Positions 1 to 7,690 of a DNA stretch of 64,000 bases are shown here, in pieces. Source of the stretch: JAITVB01 sp031553805 (GTDB lineage: Bacteria > Bacteroidota > Bacteroidia > Bacteroidales > Rikenellaceae). The notes under the pieces are model-generated. The model was not told where the DNA came from and made no database searches. It was given only the letters and a program-made list of their open reading frames with translations. The DNA is taken from positions 338,040 to 402,039 of the forward strand of contig JAVBLC010000005.1 of assembly GCA_031553805.1 (NCBI GenBank), in the 5' to 3' direction. Every line of letters begins with the position of its first letter. Within the stretch, counting starts at the first letter, position 1. The translations under genes and the position numbers were made by a program.

Positions 1-419
1 TTCGAAATGATGCCGCCGTGGGCCAGCGCATCAAAGTATTCCGAAATGCCGCAGCGTTCGAGCACGAATTCGACGTTGGGCAGCGGGCCCGATGAGCCGA
101 CGGCCATTTTTATACCTTTGGTTTTCAATTCTTTCAAAAGTCTAACGAGGCCGGGAGCCGGTTCGATCTTCTGTTCGAAAATATCGCGGTAGATAATCTC
201 TTTTTCGATGCCCATTGCGTGTTTTTCTTCGGCAGTGTACTTGCCTTCGCCGAAGAGGGCGTCAAAGATCTGGTCGTTGGTCTTGCCGAAAGTAAGCAGC
301 AGTTTTTCGCGGGTCACTTCCAACCCGTGGCGCTCTGCAAAAGTTTCAAAGGCTTCCATATGGATGTCGCGGTTGTCGACCAACACGCCGTCCATATCGA
401 ATATGATCGCTTTTTTCAT
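1..419 (-). CDS. HAD-superfamily phosphatase, beta-phosphoglucomutase-like (3' end cut off by window)
   Basis: Reading from 419 leftwards, the protein starts MKKAIIFDMDGVLVDN, the DxDG motif I of HAD phosphatases, where the first Asp is the nucleophile. An alpha-helical cap region follows, then a VGSSGPLPNVEFVLERCG stretch that fits motif II (Ser) and the start of the core domain. The frame is open to base 1, so the C-terminal part with the Lys and acidic motifs lies outside the window. The cap and the early FDMDGVLVD motif resemble the beta-phosphoglucomutase/phosphatase subgroup acting on small sugar phosphates; the substrate cannot be told. It is transcribed divergently from the YhcH-family gene at 552. 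A TACCTTTG box sits 25-32 bases upstream of the start. Confidence 0.85.
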   Translation of the reverse strand, partial: MKKAIIFDMDGVLVDNRDIHMEAFETFAERHGLEVTREKLLLTFGKTNDQIFDALFGEGKYTAEEKHAMGIEKEIIYRDIFEQKIEPAPGLVRLLKELKTKGIKMAVGSSGPLPNVEFVLERCGISEYFDALAHGGIIS

Positions 420-443
420 GGAAATGTCTACAGAAAAGTTTCT

Positions 444-451
444 CAAAGGTA
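444..451 (-). promoter_or_regulatory. Candidate -7 box for the HAD gene
   Basis: On the minus strand this reads TACCTTTG, a full match to the Bacteroidetes -7 consensus TAnnTTTG, about 25 bases before the ATG at 419. No clear TTTG -33 box is present at the usual 19-21 base spacing, so this is a partial promoter match. Confidence 0.4.
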
Positions 452-551
452 GCGACCTTTTTCCGGAAAATGGCCGCCTGTTTCGCTTTTTCGGAAAAAA
501 TACCTATTTTTAATGTTTCAAACACAAGTACAAACTTAAAAAACGAATAGT

Positions 552-998
552 ATGGTAATCGACAGCCTGACCAACGCCGCAAAATACGCCGGCCTGAACC
601 CCCACTTTGCCAAAGCGTTCTATTGGATCGCCAACACCGACCTGGCGAAACTCGAGATCGGCCGCTACGAAATCGACGGGGCCAACGTTTACGCCATGAT
701 CCAGGGCGGCCCGTTAAAAAAGAAGGCCGACGCCCGCATGGAAGCCCACGACAATTACATCGACATCCAGATTTGCCTCGAAGGCAAGGAAACTTTCGGT
801 TGGCTGGCCCGCGCCGCTTGCAAGAACGTGTCGGTACCCTACAACCCCGAAAAAGACATCGTGTTCTTCAGCGACGCCGAAACCACCTGCTTCTCGCTGA
901 CCCCCGGCGAAATGGCCATCCTCTTCCCCGAAGACGGACACGCCCCGATGATCGGCGAAGGAACCATCAAAAAGTGCATCATTAAAGTACGCGCCTAA
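552..998 (+). CDS. YhcH/YjgK/YiaL family protein
   Basis: A 148-residue protein, the usual length for the YhcH/YjgK/YiaL (DUF386, EbgC-like) family of small cupin-fold proteins. Family features visible are the conserved AHDNYIDIQICLEGKE segment around residues 69-84, and FPEDGHAPM near residue 125, whose His and acidic residues are the likely metal ligands. Family members sit in sugar (often sialic acid or beta-galactoside) catabolic operons and some act as anomerases, but no sugar pathway is visible here, so the substrate is unknown. It stands alone, divergent from the HAD phosphatase and followed by a palindromic repeat. Confidence 0.88.
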   Translation: MVIDSLTNAAKYAGLNPHFAKAFYWIANTDLAKLEIGRYEIDGANVYAMIQGGPLKKKADARMEAHDNYIDIQICLEGKETFGWLARAACKNVSVPYNPEKDIVFFSDAETTCFSLTPGEMAILFPEDGHAPMIGEGTIKKCIIKVRA

Positions 999-1000
999 CC

Positions 1001-1120
1001 GCTGCGCACATTGCACGCCATCCTCGAACGATCGTTTTGGTCTTCAAGCGGAACGTACCTTAGTACGTGAGCATTGAAGGCCGGAAGGATCGTCCAAATC
1101 TGACGCACACTGCGCGCAGC
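1001..1120. repeat. Palindromic dispersed element P1, copy a
   Basis: A roughly 120-base noncoding imperfect palindrome. Outer ends are GCTGCGC and GCGCAGC. Inner arms run 1026-1047 and 1074-1095 and pair with G-T wobbles and one mismatch. The core 1048-1073 contains GGAACGTAC and AGTACGTGAG. A second copy at 52804-52924 shares the core and the end sequences (TGACGCAC and GCACGCCATC boxes), but its long arms differ in sequence while being self-complementary. The copies are related by eye; function is unknown. Confidence 0.7.
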
Positions 1121-1142
1121 GAAATTGGCAAGCACGAAAAAC

Positions 1143-1176
1143 AAAAGAGGCTGTTTCTGGAGAAACAGCCTCTTTT
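1143..1176 (-). terminator. Hairpin terminator after the ferredoxin gene
   Basis: AAAAGAGGCTGTTTCT pairs perfectly with AGAAACAGCCTCTTTT across a 2-base loop, giving a 16-bp stem that ends in T runs on both strands. It lies 17 bases after the ferredoxin stop and could work in both directions. Confidence 0.8.
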
Positions 1177-1193
1177 CTATATAAAACCCGCGA

Positions 1194-1364
1194 TTAGTTC
1201 GGAGAGATAGCCTCAACCGGACAAACGTCGGCGCAAGTGCCGCAATCGGTGCAGATCGACGGATCGATCGTGTAAACATCACCCGGAGAGATAGCCTCAA
1301 CCGGACATTCGTCGATGCAAGTACCGCAAGCCGTGCAGGTATTCGGATCAATTTTGTAAGCCAT
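1194..1364 (-). CDS. 2[4Fe-4S] ferredoxin
   Basis: A 56-residue bacterial-type ferredoxin. It carries two near-identical clusters, CTACGTCIDECP (residues 10-21) and CTDCGTCADVCP (about 38-49), each the CxxCxxCxxxCP pattern that binds one [4Fe-4S] cluster. Both halves end in VEAISP, showing the internal duplication of this fold. It is a soluble low-potential electron carrier of clostridial type. It is divergent from hydG, and the window also encodes Rnf and NfnAB, all of which use reduced ferredoxin, so it is a plausible shared carrier; that link is inference. A strong promoter match lies upstream and a hairpin terminator downstream. Confidence 0.93.
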   Translation of the reverse strand: MAYKIDPNTCTACGTCIDECPVEAISPGDVYTIDPSICTDCGTCADVCPVEAISPN

Positions 1365-1413
1365 AGCAGTTTTATTTAATTGGTTTAACGTGGTTTCTGT
1401 CTTGAGAACGTTG

Positions 1414-1445
1414 CAAAATTAACGCAATCTTCGGGATTTGCAAAA
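1414..1445 (-). promoter_or_regulatory. Bacteroidetes-type promoter for the ferredoxin gene
   Basis: On the minus strand TTTTG (1445-1441), a 19-base spacer and TAATTTTG (1421-1414) match the TTTG / TAnnTTTG sigma-ABfr consensus at the expected spacing. The start codon is 50 bases further on. One of the two best promoter matches in the window. Confidence 0.65.
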
Positions 1446-1514
1446 TGGCGTGGCCAAATTTTCGTAACTTTCGGCCGTGAAAAATCCATTTTTCATCCTG
1501 CAATTTTGCTGCCA

Positions 1515-2954
1515 ATGATTTTTACACCACAACAATACACGATTCCTGATGAGGCGGGAGTGCCTTTCCTCGATCCGGCGGAGATCGACGCCGCGCTGGC
1601 CCGGACCAAAAATCCATCGCTGGCCGCGGTTGAAGCCGTCGTTGCCCGGTCGCTCGCCAAAAACCGGCTGACGCTCGAAGAAACAGCCACGCTGCTCAAC
1701 GCCTCGTCGGCCGAAGCCGTCGCCGCCATCCGCGAAGGGGCGCGGCGGTTGAAACAGGCGGTGTACGGCAACCGGATCGTACTTTTTGCCCCGCTTTATG
1801 TCGGCAACCGGTGCGAAAACAGTTGCCTCTACTGCGGTTTTCGGCGCGAGAACCAAAGCGCCGTCCGCAAAACGCTTTTAGAAAGCGAACTTGTGCGCGA
1901 GGTCGAAGCCCTGGAGCAGGAGGGACAAAAGCGACTGATCCTCGTTTTCGGAGAGCATGCGACGTATAACGCGGCGTTTATCGCCGACGCTGTCCGGACA
2001 GTCTATGGCGTCACTACCCCACCCGCGGGCCAGATACGGCGGGTCAACATCAACGCCGCGCCGCTCGACGTGGCGGGCTTTGCCACGGTCAAGGCGGCCG
2101 GGATCGGCACGTACCAGATCTTTCAAGAGACATATAACCCTGAAATTTACAGGCGTTACCATCCGCGCGGGCGAAAGGCCGACTACGATTACCGCCTCAC
2201 GTCGCTCGACCGGGCGATGGAGGCCGGGATCGACGACGTGGGCCTGGGCGCATTGATCGGTCTGGGCGACTGGCGGTTCGAGGCGATGGCGCTGGTGCGC
2301 CACACGAACCACCTCGAAGCGTGTTTTGACGTCGGGCCACACACAATTTCGTTCCCACGGATCAAACCGGCCCACGGGGTCGAGTTGCCTGGGCTGGTCG
2401 ACGTGTCGGACGAGGAGTTTACGCAACTGGTGGCTGTGTTGCGGCTGGCAGTGCCTTACACCGGGTTGATCCTGACGGCACGTGAGCCGGCGGCGTTGCG
2501 CGATGAGCTGATCAGTTACGGCATTTCGCAGATCGACGGGGGGACGCGCCTTGAAATCGGCGGGTATACCGAGGCGGGATCCGAGCAACGACTTGACCGT
2601 GAACAGTTCCAGATCGGCGATGACCGTTCGCTGGCCGGGGTGATCGATGCCCTGGTGGCCGACGGGCGGCTGCCGTCGTTTTGCACGGCTTGTTACCGCA
2701 CCGGGCGCACGGGGGAACATTTTATGGAGTTTTCGGTGCCGGGGTTTATCAAGCGGTTTTGTACGCCGAATGCCATCCTGACGTTTGCGGAATATCTTGA
2801 GGATTATGGGTCGGGCGAACGGGCGGCGCAGGGCTGGGCGTTGATCGGCGAGGAGATGGATAAACTCGAGGCGGAAGGCGAAACGCGTCTGGCGGCCCAG
2901 ATCAAAGAACGGCTCGAACGCATCCGCGCAGGCGAGCGCGACTTGCTTTTCTAA
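1515..2954 (+). CDS. hydG: [FeFe]-hydrogenase H-cluster radical SAM maturase HydG
   Basis: HydG cleaves tyrosine in a radical SAM reaction and makes the Fe(CO)(CN) units of the hydrogenase H-cluster. The 479-residue protein has the N-terminal radical SAM motif CENSCLYC (Cx3Cx2C) and the C-terminal auxiliary-cluster motif: FCTACYRTG followed about 20 residues later by RFC, the family's CxxC...C pattern. Length matches the family (about 470). The ATG at 1515 is chosen over a TTG at 1506, since family N-termini resemble the IFTPQQYTIPDE start. No hydE, hydF or hydrogenase gene is in the window, so it is an orphan maturase locally. A perfect 25-bp hairpin follows the stop. Confidence 0.95.
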   Translation: MIFTPQQYTIPDEAGVPFLDPAEIDAALARTKNPSLAAVEAVVARSLAKNRLTLEETATLLNASSAEAVAAIREGARRLKQAVYGNRIVLFAPLYVGNRCENSCLYCGFRRENQSAVRKTLLESELVREVEALEQEGQKRLILVFGEHATYNAAFIADAVRTVYGVTTPPAGQIRRVNINAAPLDVAGFATVKAAGIGTYQIFQETYNPEIYRRYHPRGRKADYDYRLTSLDRAMEAGIDDVGLGALIGLGDWRFEAMALVRHTNHLEACFDVGPHTISFPRIKPAHGVELPGLVDVSDEEFTQLVAVLRLAVPYTGLILTAREPAALRDELISYGISQIDGGTRLEIGGYTEAGSEQRLDREQFQIGDDRSLAGVIDALVADGRLPSFCTACYRTGRTGEHFMEFSVPGFIKRFCTPNAILTFAEYLEDYGSGERAAQGWALIGEEMDKLEAEGETRLAAQIKERLERIRAGERDLLF

Positions 2955-2970
2955 ATGGGTTGCTCTAGAC

Positions 2971-3026
2971 GCAAAGTCACCTCGGAGAAACGAAGCTAAA
3001 ACTTCGTTTCTCCGAGGTGACTTTGC
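2971..3026 (+). terminator. Long perfect hairpin between hydG and the HAD lipoprotein gene
   Basis: Arms 2971-2995 and 3002-3026 are perfectly complementary over 25 bp with a 6-base loop. It lies between convergent genes and probably ends transcription from both sides, though no long T run follows. The outer GCAAAGTCA resembles the start of repeat P5 found elsewhere in the window. Confidence 0.65.
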
Positions 3027-3054
3027 TTAGAAAATTTCCCTGTGCGAGAACGCG

Positions 3055-4056
3055 CTATTCGTACGAAAAGACCTTGGCGAAGTCAGCCTTCATATCAACC
3101 ACGACCCACCCCCGCGAGTTAGCCTCGTCAAGCGCCTTGTCCAGTTTGCCGATGGACGAAGCACGATCATAGGCATATTCGCGTTCCGCATCCGTATGCC
3201 GCAGGATCAGTTCGAGGTTAGGCAGCGTATTGGTTGCCGTCCACTGCAACATCTCCAGGTCGCCGTCCGAGTTTCCAAACGCCAGGATCGGTTTGCGCCC
3301 GATGAACTGATAGATGCCCGCCGGTTTACCCACATTGTCATCGTTATGGAAAACCTCAGGAAGGAGCGTCACCGATTTATCGGCCGCCACAAACCGGGCC
3401 TTGAACAGCGTCCCTACCACCTGGCCGGTCGGAATTCCGTAGGCATCCTCACCGAAAACGCGGATAAACATCGCCGAGCCGCCCGACACGATGTAGGTCG
3501 TAAAATCATTGGCCCGCAGGTAATCGAGCAACTCGACCATCGGCTTATAGGTCAATTCCGTGAATTTCTTCGAAAAACGCTTGTGTGTAGCGGTGTCGAG
3601 CCACGCACGGGCCGTGCGGTCAAACTGGTCGACGGGCATCGCCGTGTGCGAAATCGCAAAGGCTTCTATCATCCCCAACTCGCCACTCTTCATAAAAGTC
3701 GCCATATCCCCTTCGGCCAGGGCCTTCAGCTCCGGCTTTTTCTGCAATTCGGGTTTTTTGTTCAAGATATCTTTCATCACATCGAGCGAGAAAACAAATT
3801 CGGTGTAAAGTGGCTGTTCGCACCACAGCGTGCCGTCGTTGTCGAAAACCGCCACACGGTACTCCTTGGGGACAAAACCGGGGCTGGCCGAATCGGTCAC
3901 GTTCTTGACGAAATCAACGATGGCCTTTTTGGTCTGGGTGTCGTTCCATGAAGCAAGGAGTGTCGTCGTATCGGTTGTTCCGGGAGCCTGCGGTTTCGGG
4001 CTACAGCCCGCGAAAAACACTCCGAAAACCAGGAGGGGAAGAATGATTTTTTTCAT
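3055..4056 (-). CDS. HAD-family phosphatase lipoprotein
   Basis: A 333-residue exported protein. The N-terminus MKKIILPLLVFGVFFAGCSP is a lipoprotein signal with a lipobox ending at Cys18. The HAD core starts with VAVFDNDGTLW (about residue 68; Asp nucleophile and Asp+2), has the motif II Ser/Thr in TYIVSGGSAMF, and the acidic motif IV in ILAFGNSDGDLEML. This architecture matches bacterial phosphoserine-phosphatase-like HAD lipoproteins, probably an envelope-attached phosphomonoesterase; the substrate is unknown. It is a single gene convergent with hydG. Confidence 0.85.
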   Translation of the reverse strand: MKKIILPLLVFGVFFAGCSPKPQAPGTTDTTTLLASWNDTQTKKAIVDFVKNVTDSASPGFVPKEYRVAVFDNDGTLWCEQPLYTEFVFSLDVMKDILNKKPELQKKPELKALAEGDMATFMKSGELGMIEAFAISHTAMPVDQFDRTARAWLDTATHKRFSKKFTELTYKPMVELLDYLRANDFTTYIVSGGSAMFIRVFGEDAYGIPTGQVVGTLFKARFVAADKSVTLLPEVFHNDDNVGKPAGIYQFIGRKPILAFGNSDGDLEMLQWTATNTLPNLELILRHTDAEREYAYDRASSIGKLDKALDEANSRGWVVVDMKADFAKVFSYE

Positions 4057-4125
4057 AATTTGATAGATTTATTTGGCAAAAGGTCTATTTTTTTATCTTC
4101 ACAAAAACCATTCCGCAATATAACG

Positions 4126-4153
4126 AAGCCATCCCCCTTCCAGGGGATGGCTT
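4126..4153 (-). terminator. Hairpin after the trigger-factor-like gene
   Basis: AAGCCATCCCC (4126-4136) pairs with GGGGATGGCTT (4143-4153). It lies 50 bases beyond the stop at 4203 of the minus-strand gene. The better T run is on the plus strand, so direction is uncertain. Confidence 0.5.
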
Positions 4154-4202
4154 TTTATCGGCTTCAAATATTCTACAAAGCGGTTAAGCGCTTTAGAAAA
4201 AG

Positions 4203-4949
4203 CTATGGTTGCAGGCCGCTGATATAATCCAACACACGTTCGGCCAACAGGTAATCACGCAATCGGGAGAATCCGCCGTTCGACAGCAAAAATTCTCTCA
4301 GGGCCTGGGGTTGCACGTTATTCTCGGCAGCAATTTCGCGGATGCGGTTCTCAATGTCACGGTCATCGACCTCTACGGCGTCTTTCGCGGCTATCCGCTT
4401 TAGGATAAGCAACAGCCGAACCCGATCAACTGCCGCAGCACGCTCTTCATCGGTCGGGATGTCGCTTTCTGTGTCGGAAAAAAGCAGTTCGCGGTCGACA
4501 AAAGCCGCCGGCAGGTCAATGGGCGTAAGGTTCAGCAATTTCTCAGAAATTTCCGTTGTACGCTCCGCAGCATCGGTTGCGACCAGCGCCAGATTCTTAT
4601 AATCAGGCACCTCGAACGTGGGCATCAGCAGAAAACTGGCCCGAAAACCGAAGCGCCCGCCCCGATCGAGAACAATCTCGGAAACGGTCACCGGCGAACC
4701 GGCCACCACCCCCTCCTGCTCGGCCGCCTCACGGAACAGCCGTTCCGAACAAAGACCCGCCAGGTCGTTGCGCAACTGGCGTTTATAGGTATTTTCAACA
4801 ACGCCCACAGACGGATGCCGGAATCCTTTGATCGGCAGTTTGGCGTATTGTTTCAACAGATCGTCGTAGTCATCGGCGACAACGGACCACGCGACCTCAA
4901 GGTCGAGTTCCACTTCGTGTTCACTCTTCCGGTTCAAGCTTGTTCTCAT
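4203..4949 (-). CDS. Trigger-factor-like chaperone lacking the FKBP domain
   Basis: A 248-residue protein resembling trigger factor but much shorter than the usual 430-450 residues. Residues 1-120 resemble the N-terminal ribosome-docking domain: VELDLEVAWSVVADDYDDLL, then IKGFRHPSVGVVENTY in place of the family GFRxGKxP signature, so the ribosome-binding loop looks altered. From about residue 120 it goes straight into a helical region like the C-terminal chaperone cradle, ending in a RLRDYLLAERVLDYI helix. The FKBP prolyl-isomerase domain is absent. Its ATG overlaps the stop of the upstream sulfatase-maturase gene in an ATGA, so the two are translationally coupled. Family assignment is by reading only. 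Confidence 0.7.
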   Translation of the reverse strand: MRTSLNRKSEHEVELDLEVAWSVVADDYDDLLKQYAKLPIKGFRHPSVGVVENTYKRQLRNDLAGLCSERLFREAAEQEGVVAGSPVTVSEIVLDRGGRFGFRASFLLMPTFEVPDYKNLALVATDAAERTTEISEKLLNLTPIDLPAAFVDRELLFSDTESDIPTDEERAAAVDRVRLLLILKRIAAKDAVEVDDRDIENRIREIAAENNVQPQALREFLLSNGGFSRLRDYLLAERVLDYISGLQP

Positions 4950-6229
4950 CGTTGGTGCGGGGCTAATTCGGGAATGAAATCGGCCACCCGGTAACCCAGG
5001 CGGTTGACTATTTTGCGGATATAGGGATCGATATGATCGAAATAATTGAACAGCCCCTCGCACAGGTAATTGAGACCGGGCTGGCCGGCGGCGGTCTTCA
5101 GCAGGCGGTTCTTCGGACATTCGCCCGCACAGGCGAACAGGTAGCGGCATTTGCGGCATTTCTCCGGAAGGGTCGTGTCCTTGCTGTAACCGAAGCGTTC
5201 CTGTCCGGCCGAAAGGGCCATATCGGTGAGCTTCGTCTGCTTGACGTTGCCCAGGCGGTATTCGGGGTAGACATAATGGTCGCAAGCGTAGAGCGAACCG
5301 TCGTGTTCGAGCGCCAGGCCCTTGCCGCACAGCGGCGAAAAGATGCACAGCGGCGACGGGCGCCCGATCCACTGTTCGACCGCGCTGTCGAAAAACGGCA
5401 CATAGATCCGTCCCAGGTCTTTTTCGTACCACTCATCAAAGATCCGGATCAGGAAATCGCCGTACTCCGTCGCCCCGACGCACCACGACGAGAGGAACGA
5501 GTCGGGCGACGCAGGGTCGGCCTGCGGCGTACCCTCGTAGGGCATCTCCAACAGGTCCCAATATTGGGGGGCGGTGGTGGCGAAATTTTTCGATTCGACG
5601 ATCGGGATAAACTGCATCTGGGTGCTGCCCACCTCATCGCGTAGGAAACGGTAGACCTCGAGCGGGTGTTTCGCATTGCGGTCGTTGACGACGGTGAGCG
5701 TGGCGAATTTCACGTTGTGCTTGCGCAGCAACTTAGCCGTGCGCATCACCTGGTCCCACGAACCTCGGCCGTCCTTATGGGTACGGTAGTGGTCATGGAG
5801 GGTTTTCGGGCCGTCGATGCTTAAACCCACCAGAAAATCGTTCTCCCGCAAAAACTCGCACCACTCGTCGTCGAGCAGCGTACCGTTGGTTTGCAGGTCG
5901 TTTTCGATGCGCACGTAAGGCGGCGCGTATTTTTTTTCGAGTTCGACGACCTTGCGGAAAAAATCGAGCCCCAGCATCGACGGCTCGCCTCCCTGCCACG
6001 AAAAAACGATCTGGTGGGCGTTCTGCTGTTCGATGTATTGGCGGATGAAATTTTCGAGTGTTTCCTCGCTCATCCGCCACTTGCTGTCGGTGGCCAGGAG
6101 GTTTTCCTTGCTCAGGTAATAGCAGTAATCGCACGAAAGGTTGCACACGGGGCCCAGGGCCTTGATCATCACGTGCATCCTGACCTGCGGCTTTCCGCGA
6201 AAGAGATTTCCAAGTGTTTCTGACATCAT
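4946..6229 (-). CDS. Anaerobic sulfatase maturase (radical SAM/SPASM)
   Basis: Anaerobic sulfatase-maturating enzymes oxidise an active-site Cys or Ser of sulfatases to formylglycine. The 427-residue protein begins (M)MSETLGNLF and has the radical SAM motif CNLSCDYCYY (Cx3Cx2C), the SxxGGEP-like segment WQGGEPSML, and a C-terminal SPASM region with CGKG, YACDHYVYP, CRKCRYLFACAGECPKNR and a last Cys near NYLCEGL, which hold the two auxiliary [4Fe-4S] clusters. Tandem ATGs at 6229 and 6226 are both possible starts. It overlaps the downstream trigger-factor-like gene by 4 bases. No sulfatase gene lies in the window. Confidence 0.92.
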   Translation of the reverse strand: MMSETLGNLFRGKPQVRMHVMIKALGPVCNLSCDYCYYLSKENLLATDSKWRMSEETLENFIRQYIEQQNAHQIVFSWQGGEPSMLGLDFFRKVVELEKKYAPPYVRIENDLQTNGTLLDDEWCEFLRENDFLVGLSIDGPKTLHDHYRTHKDGRGSWDQVMRTAKLLRKHNVKFATLTVVNDRNAKHPLEVYRFLRDEVGSTQMQFIPIVESKNFATTAPQYWDLLEMPYEGTPQADPASPDSFLSSWCVGATEYGDFLIRIFDEWYEKDLGRIYVPFFDSAVEQWIGRPSPLCIFSPLCGKGLALEHDGSLYACDHYVYPEYRLGNVKQTKLTDMALSAGQERFGYSKDTTLPEKCRKCRYLFACAGECPKNRLLKTAAGQPGLNYLCEGLFNYFDHIDPYIRKIVNRLGYRVADFIPELAPHQR

Positions 6230-6380
6230 GGAGGGATATTCAATTTTTAGGTGCATCGTGAACAAGAACCAAGCCAAGGTGGTTTCCGTCCTTTGGAGAA
6301 AAGCGGACGGTTCCGGCCGGAAACACGCTCTCCATGGCATAACGCAAGCGACCGGATGATGGATTTTCGCGATTATTGGT

Positions 6381-6388
6381 TATTTTTG
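6381..6388 (+). promoter_or_regulatory. Candidate -7 box for the beta-propeller lipoprotein gene
   Basis: TATTTTTG matches TAnnTTTG in the divergent 258-base gap between the sulfatase maturase and the lipoprotein gene. It would give a leader of roughly 90 bases. The -33 box is not clear. Confidence 0.4.
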
Positions 6389-6487
6389 CGGGCGTAACGC
6401 CGATCTGCCACGAAGTAGTCGAATGCGGTGGTACGATTTGTTTTTCGAATGTAACTAAATTTTAAATATTTTTACAAAAATACCGCT

Positions 6488-7618
6488 ATGAAAAAAACAT
6501 TGCTGGCAGCCGGATGCGCCCTCCTTGCCCTGACGGGGATGCACAGCTGCAAAGAAGCCGCCCCGGCCCTCGTCGAGGCCGTCACCATCCCCATCAACAT
6601 CGCCGCACAGCTCGTTCCGGACGATGTGCCCGCCCTACCCTCCTTTCGTTTCGTGAAACTGGAAACGACCGAGAATTCACGGATCGAGCAGATCGAGAAA
6701 GTGATCGAATTCGATGGCAAGCTCATCGTCCTGGGCCATCCCGACGCGGCGAAGGTGCATATCTTCGACCTCAGCGGCAAGTTCCTCTACGCCCTGCCCC
6801 GGCTTCCGCAGCAGGGAGGACTTCGTTTCCCGAGCGATATCACGGTCGACGAGGCGAAACGTTCGCTGCTGGTGTTCGACCAATACCAAAAGGTATATGA
6901 GTATGACCTGAACGACGGAAAATATATCGGCCAGCGCCTGCAGCTCGGCGAGCAGCGCTTCTACCTCGAGGCGGTCAAGGGCGGGGTGCTTTGCTACGAT
7001 CCCAACCTTACCCGCGTAAGCCCTTATCAGATGTGCTTCTTTCGCGAGAAAGGCGACAGCACGAACTATTTCCACAAAGCGTTCAGCGGCCGGGAAGCCT
7101 ATCTCGACCCGGGGCTGGCCAAACTCAGCCAAAGCGAAGTGTTGGCCTCCTCTCCTTTCTGCGATACGGTGTTCCTGTTCCAAGCCAACGGGCCGCTCTT
7201 CGTCCCCCGCTATATTTTCGATTTCGGGACCGCACGCGGCAACACTCCGGAAAACCTCGAAAAGCCTTTCCCTGAATACCAACAGATCGTGCAGGACGAG
7301 AACCTTCTTATGGGCCCCTCGGCGCTGAACCTGCTGGGCGGGAAACTCTTTTTCAACCTCGACAGTTCGTCTTCCTATTTCGGCCTGTATGACCCGGCAA
7401 GCGGAGAGACGAAAGTGTTCACCCGCCTGTTGGTCGACCTGCCCAATTATTACGGCCGCGCAGGGGTCGGTGTCGATGAAATGATCTATGCCTACGAAAT
7501 GGAGCAACTGATCGAGCATTTCGGACAACACGAACCTGTGACCGAACAGGGACGTGCGCTGAAAGCCGCCTGTGTCAACGCCGGCGATAATCCGGTGATC
7601 ATTTTCGGCAGCCTGTAA
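6488..7618 (+). CDS. Six-bladed beta-propeller lipoprotein
   Basis: A 376-residue exported protein. MKKTLLAAGCALLALTGMHSC ends in a lipobox Cys, so it is probably anchored in the envelope. The body fits the 6-bladed beta-propeller family common in Bacteroidetes: FRFVKLETTENSRI, then repeated blade-like units such as IIEFDGKLIVLG...KVHIFDLSGKFLYAL and GGLRFPSDITVDEAKRSLLVFD...KVYEYDLNDGKYIG. Such proteins are often near SusC/SusD loci and are thought to help bind extracellular ligands, but the role is not established. It converges on susD, with a shared hairpin terminator between them. Confidence 0.82.
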   Translation: MKKTLLAAGCALLALTGMHSCKEAAPALVEAVTIPINIAAQLVPDDVPALPSFRFVKLETTENSRIEQIEKVIEFDGKLIVLGHPDAAKVHIFDLSGKFLYALPRLPQQGGLRFPSDITVDEAKRSLLVFDQYQKVYEYDLNDGKYIGQRLQLGEQRFYLEAVKGGVLCYDPNLTRVSPYQMCFFREKGDSTNYFHKAFSGREAYLDPGLAKLSQSEVLASSPFCDTVFLFQANGPLFVPRYIFDFGTARGNTPENLEKPFPEYQQIVQDENLLMGPSALNLLGGKLFFNLDSSSSYFGLYDPASGETKVFTRLLVDLPNYYGRAGVGVDEMIYAYEMEQLIEHFGQHEPVTEQGRALKAACVNAGDNPVIIFGSL

Positions 7619-7634
7619 AACCACCGGTACGGAC

Positions 7635-7673
7635 AAAGAGAGGGGAAAGCCGGTGTGGCTTTCCCCTCTCTTT
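7635..7673. terminator. Bidirectional terminator between the propeller lipoprotein and susD
   Basis: AAAGAGAGGGGAAAGCC (7635-7651) pairs perfectly with GGCTTTCCCCTCTCTTT (7657-7673), a 17-bp stem with a 5-base loop between convergent genes. Confidence 0.85.
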
Positions 7674-7690
7674 CGTTATTTATGATCGGG

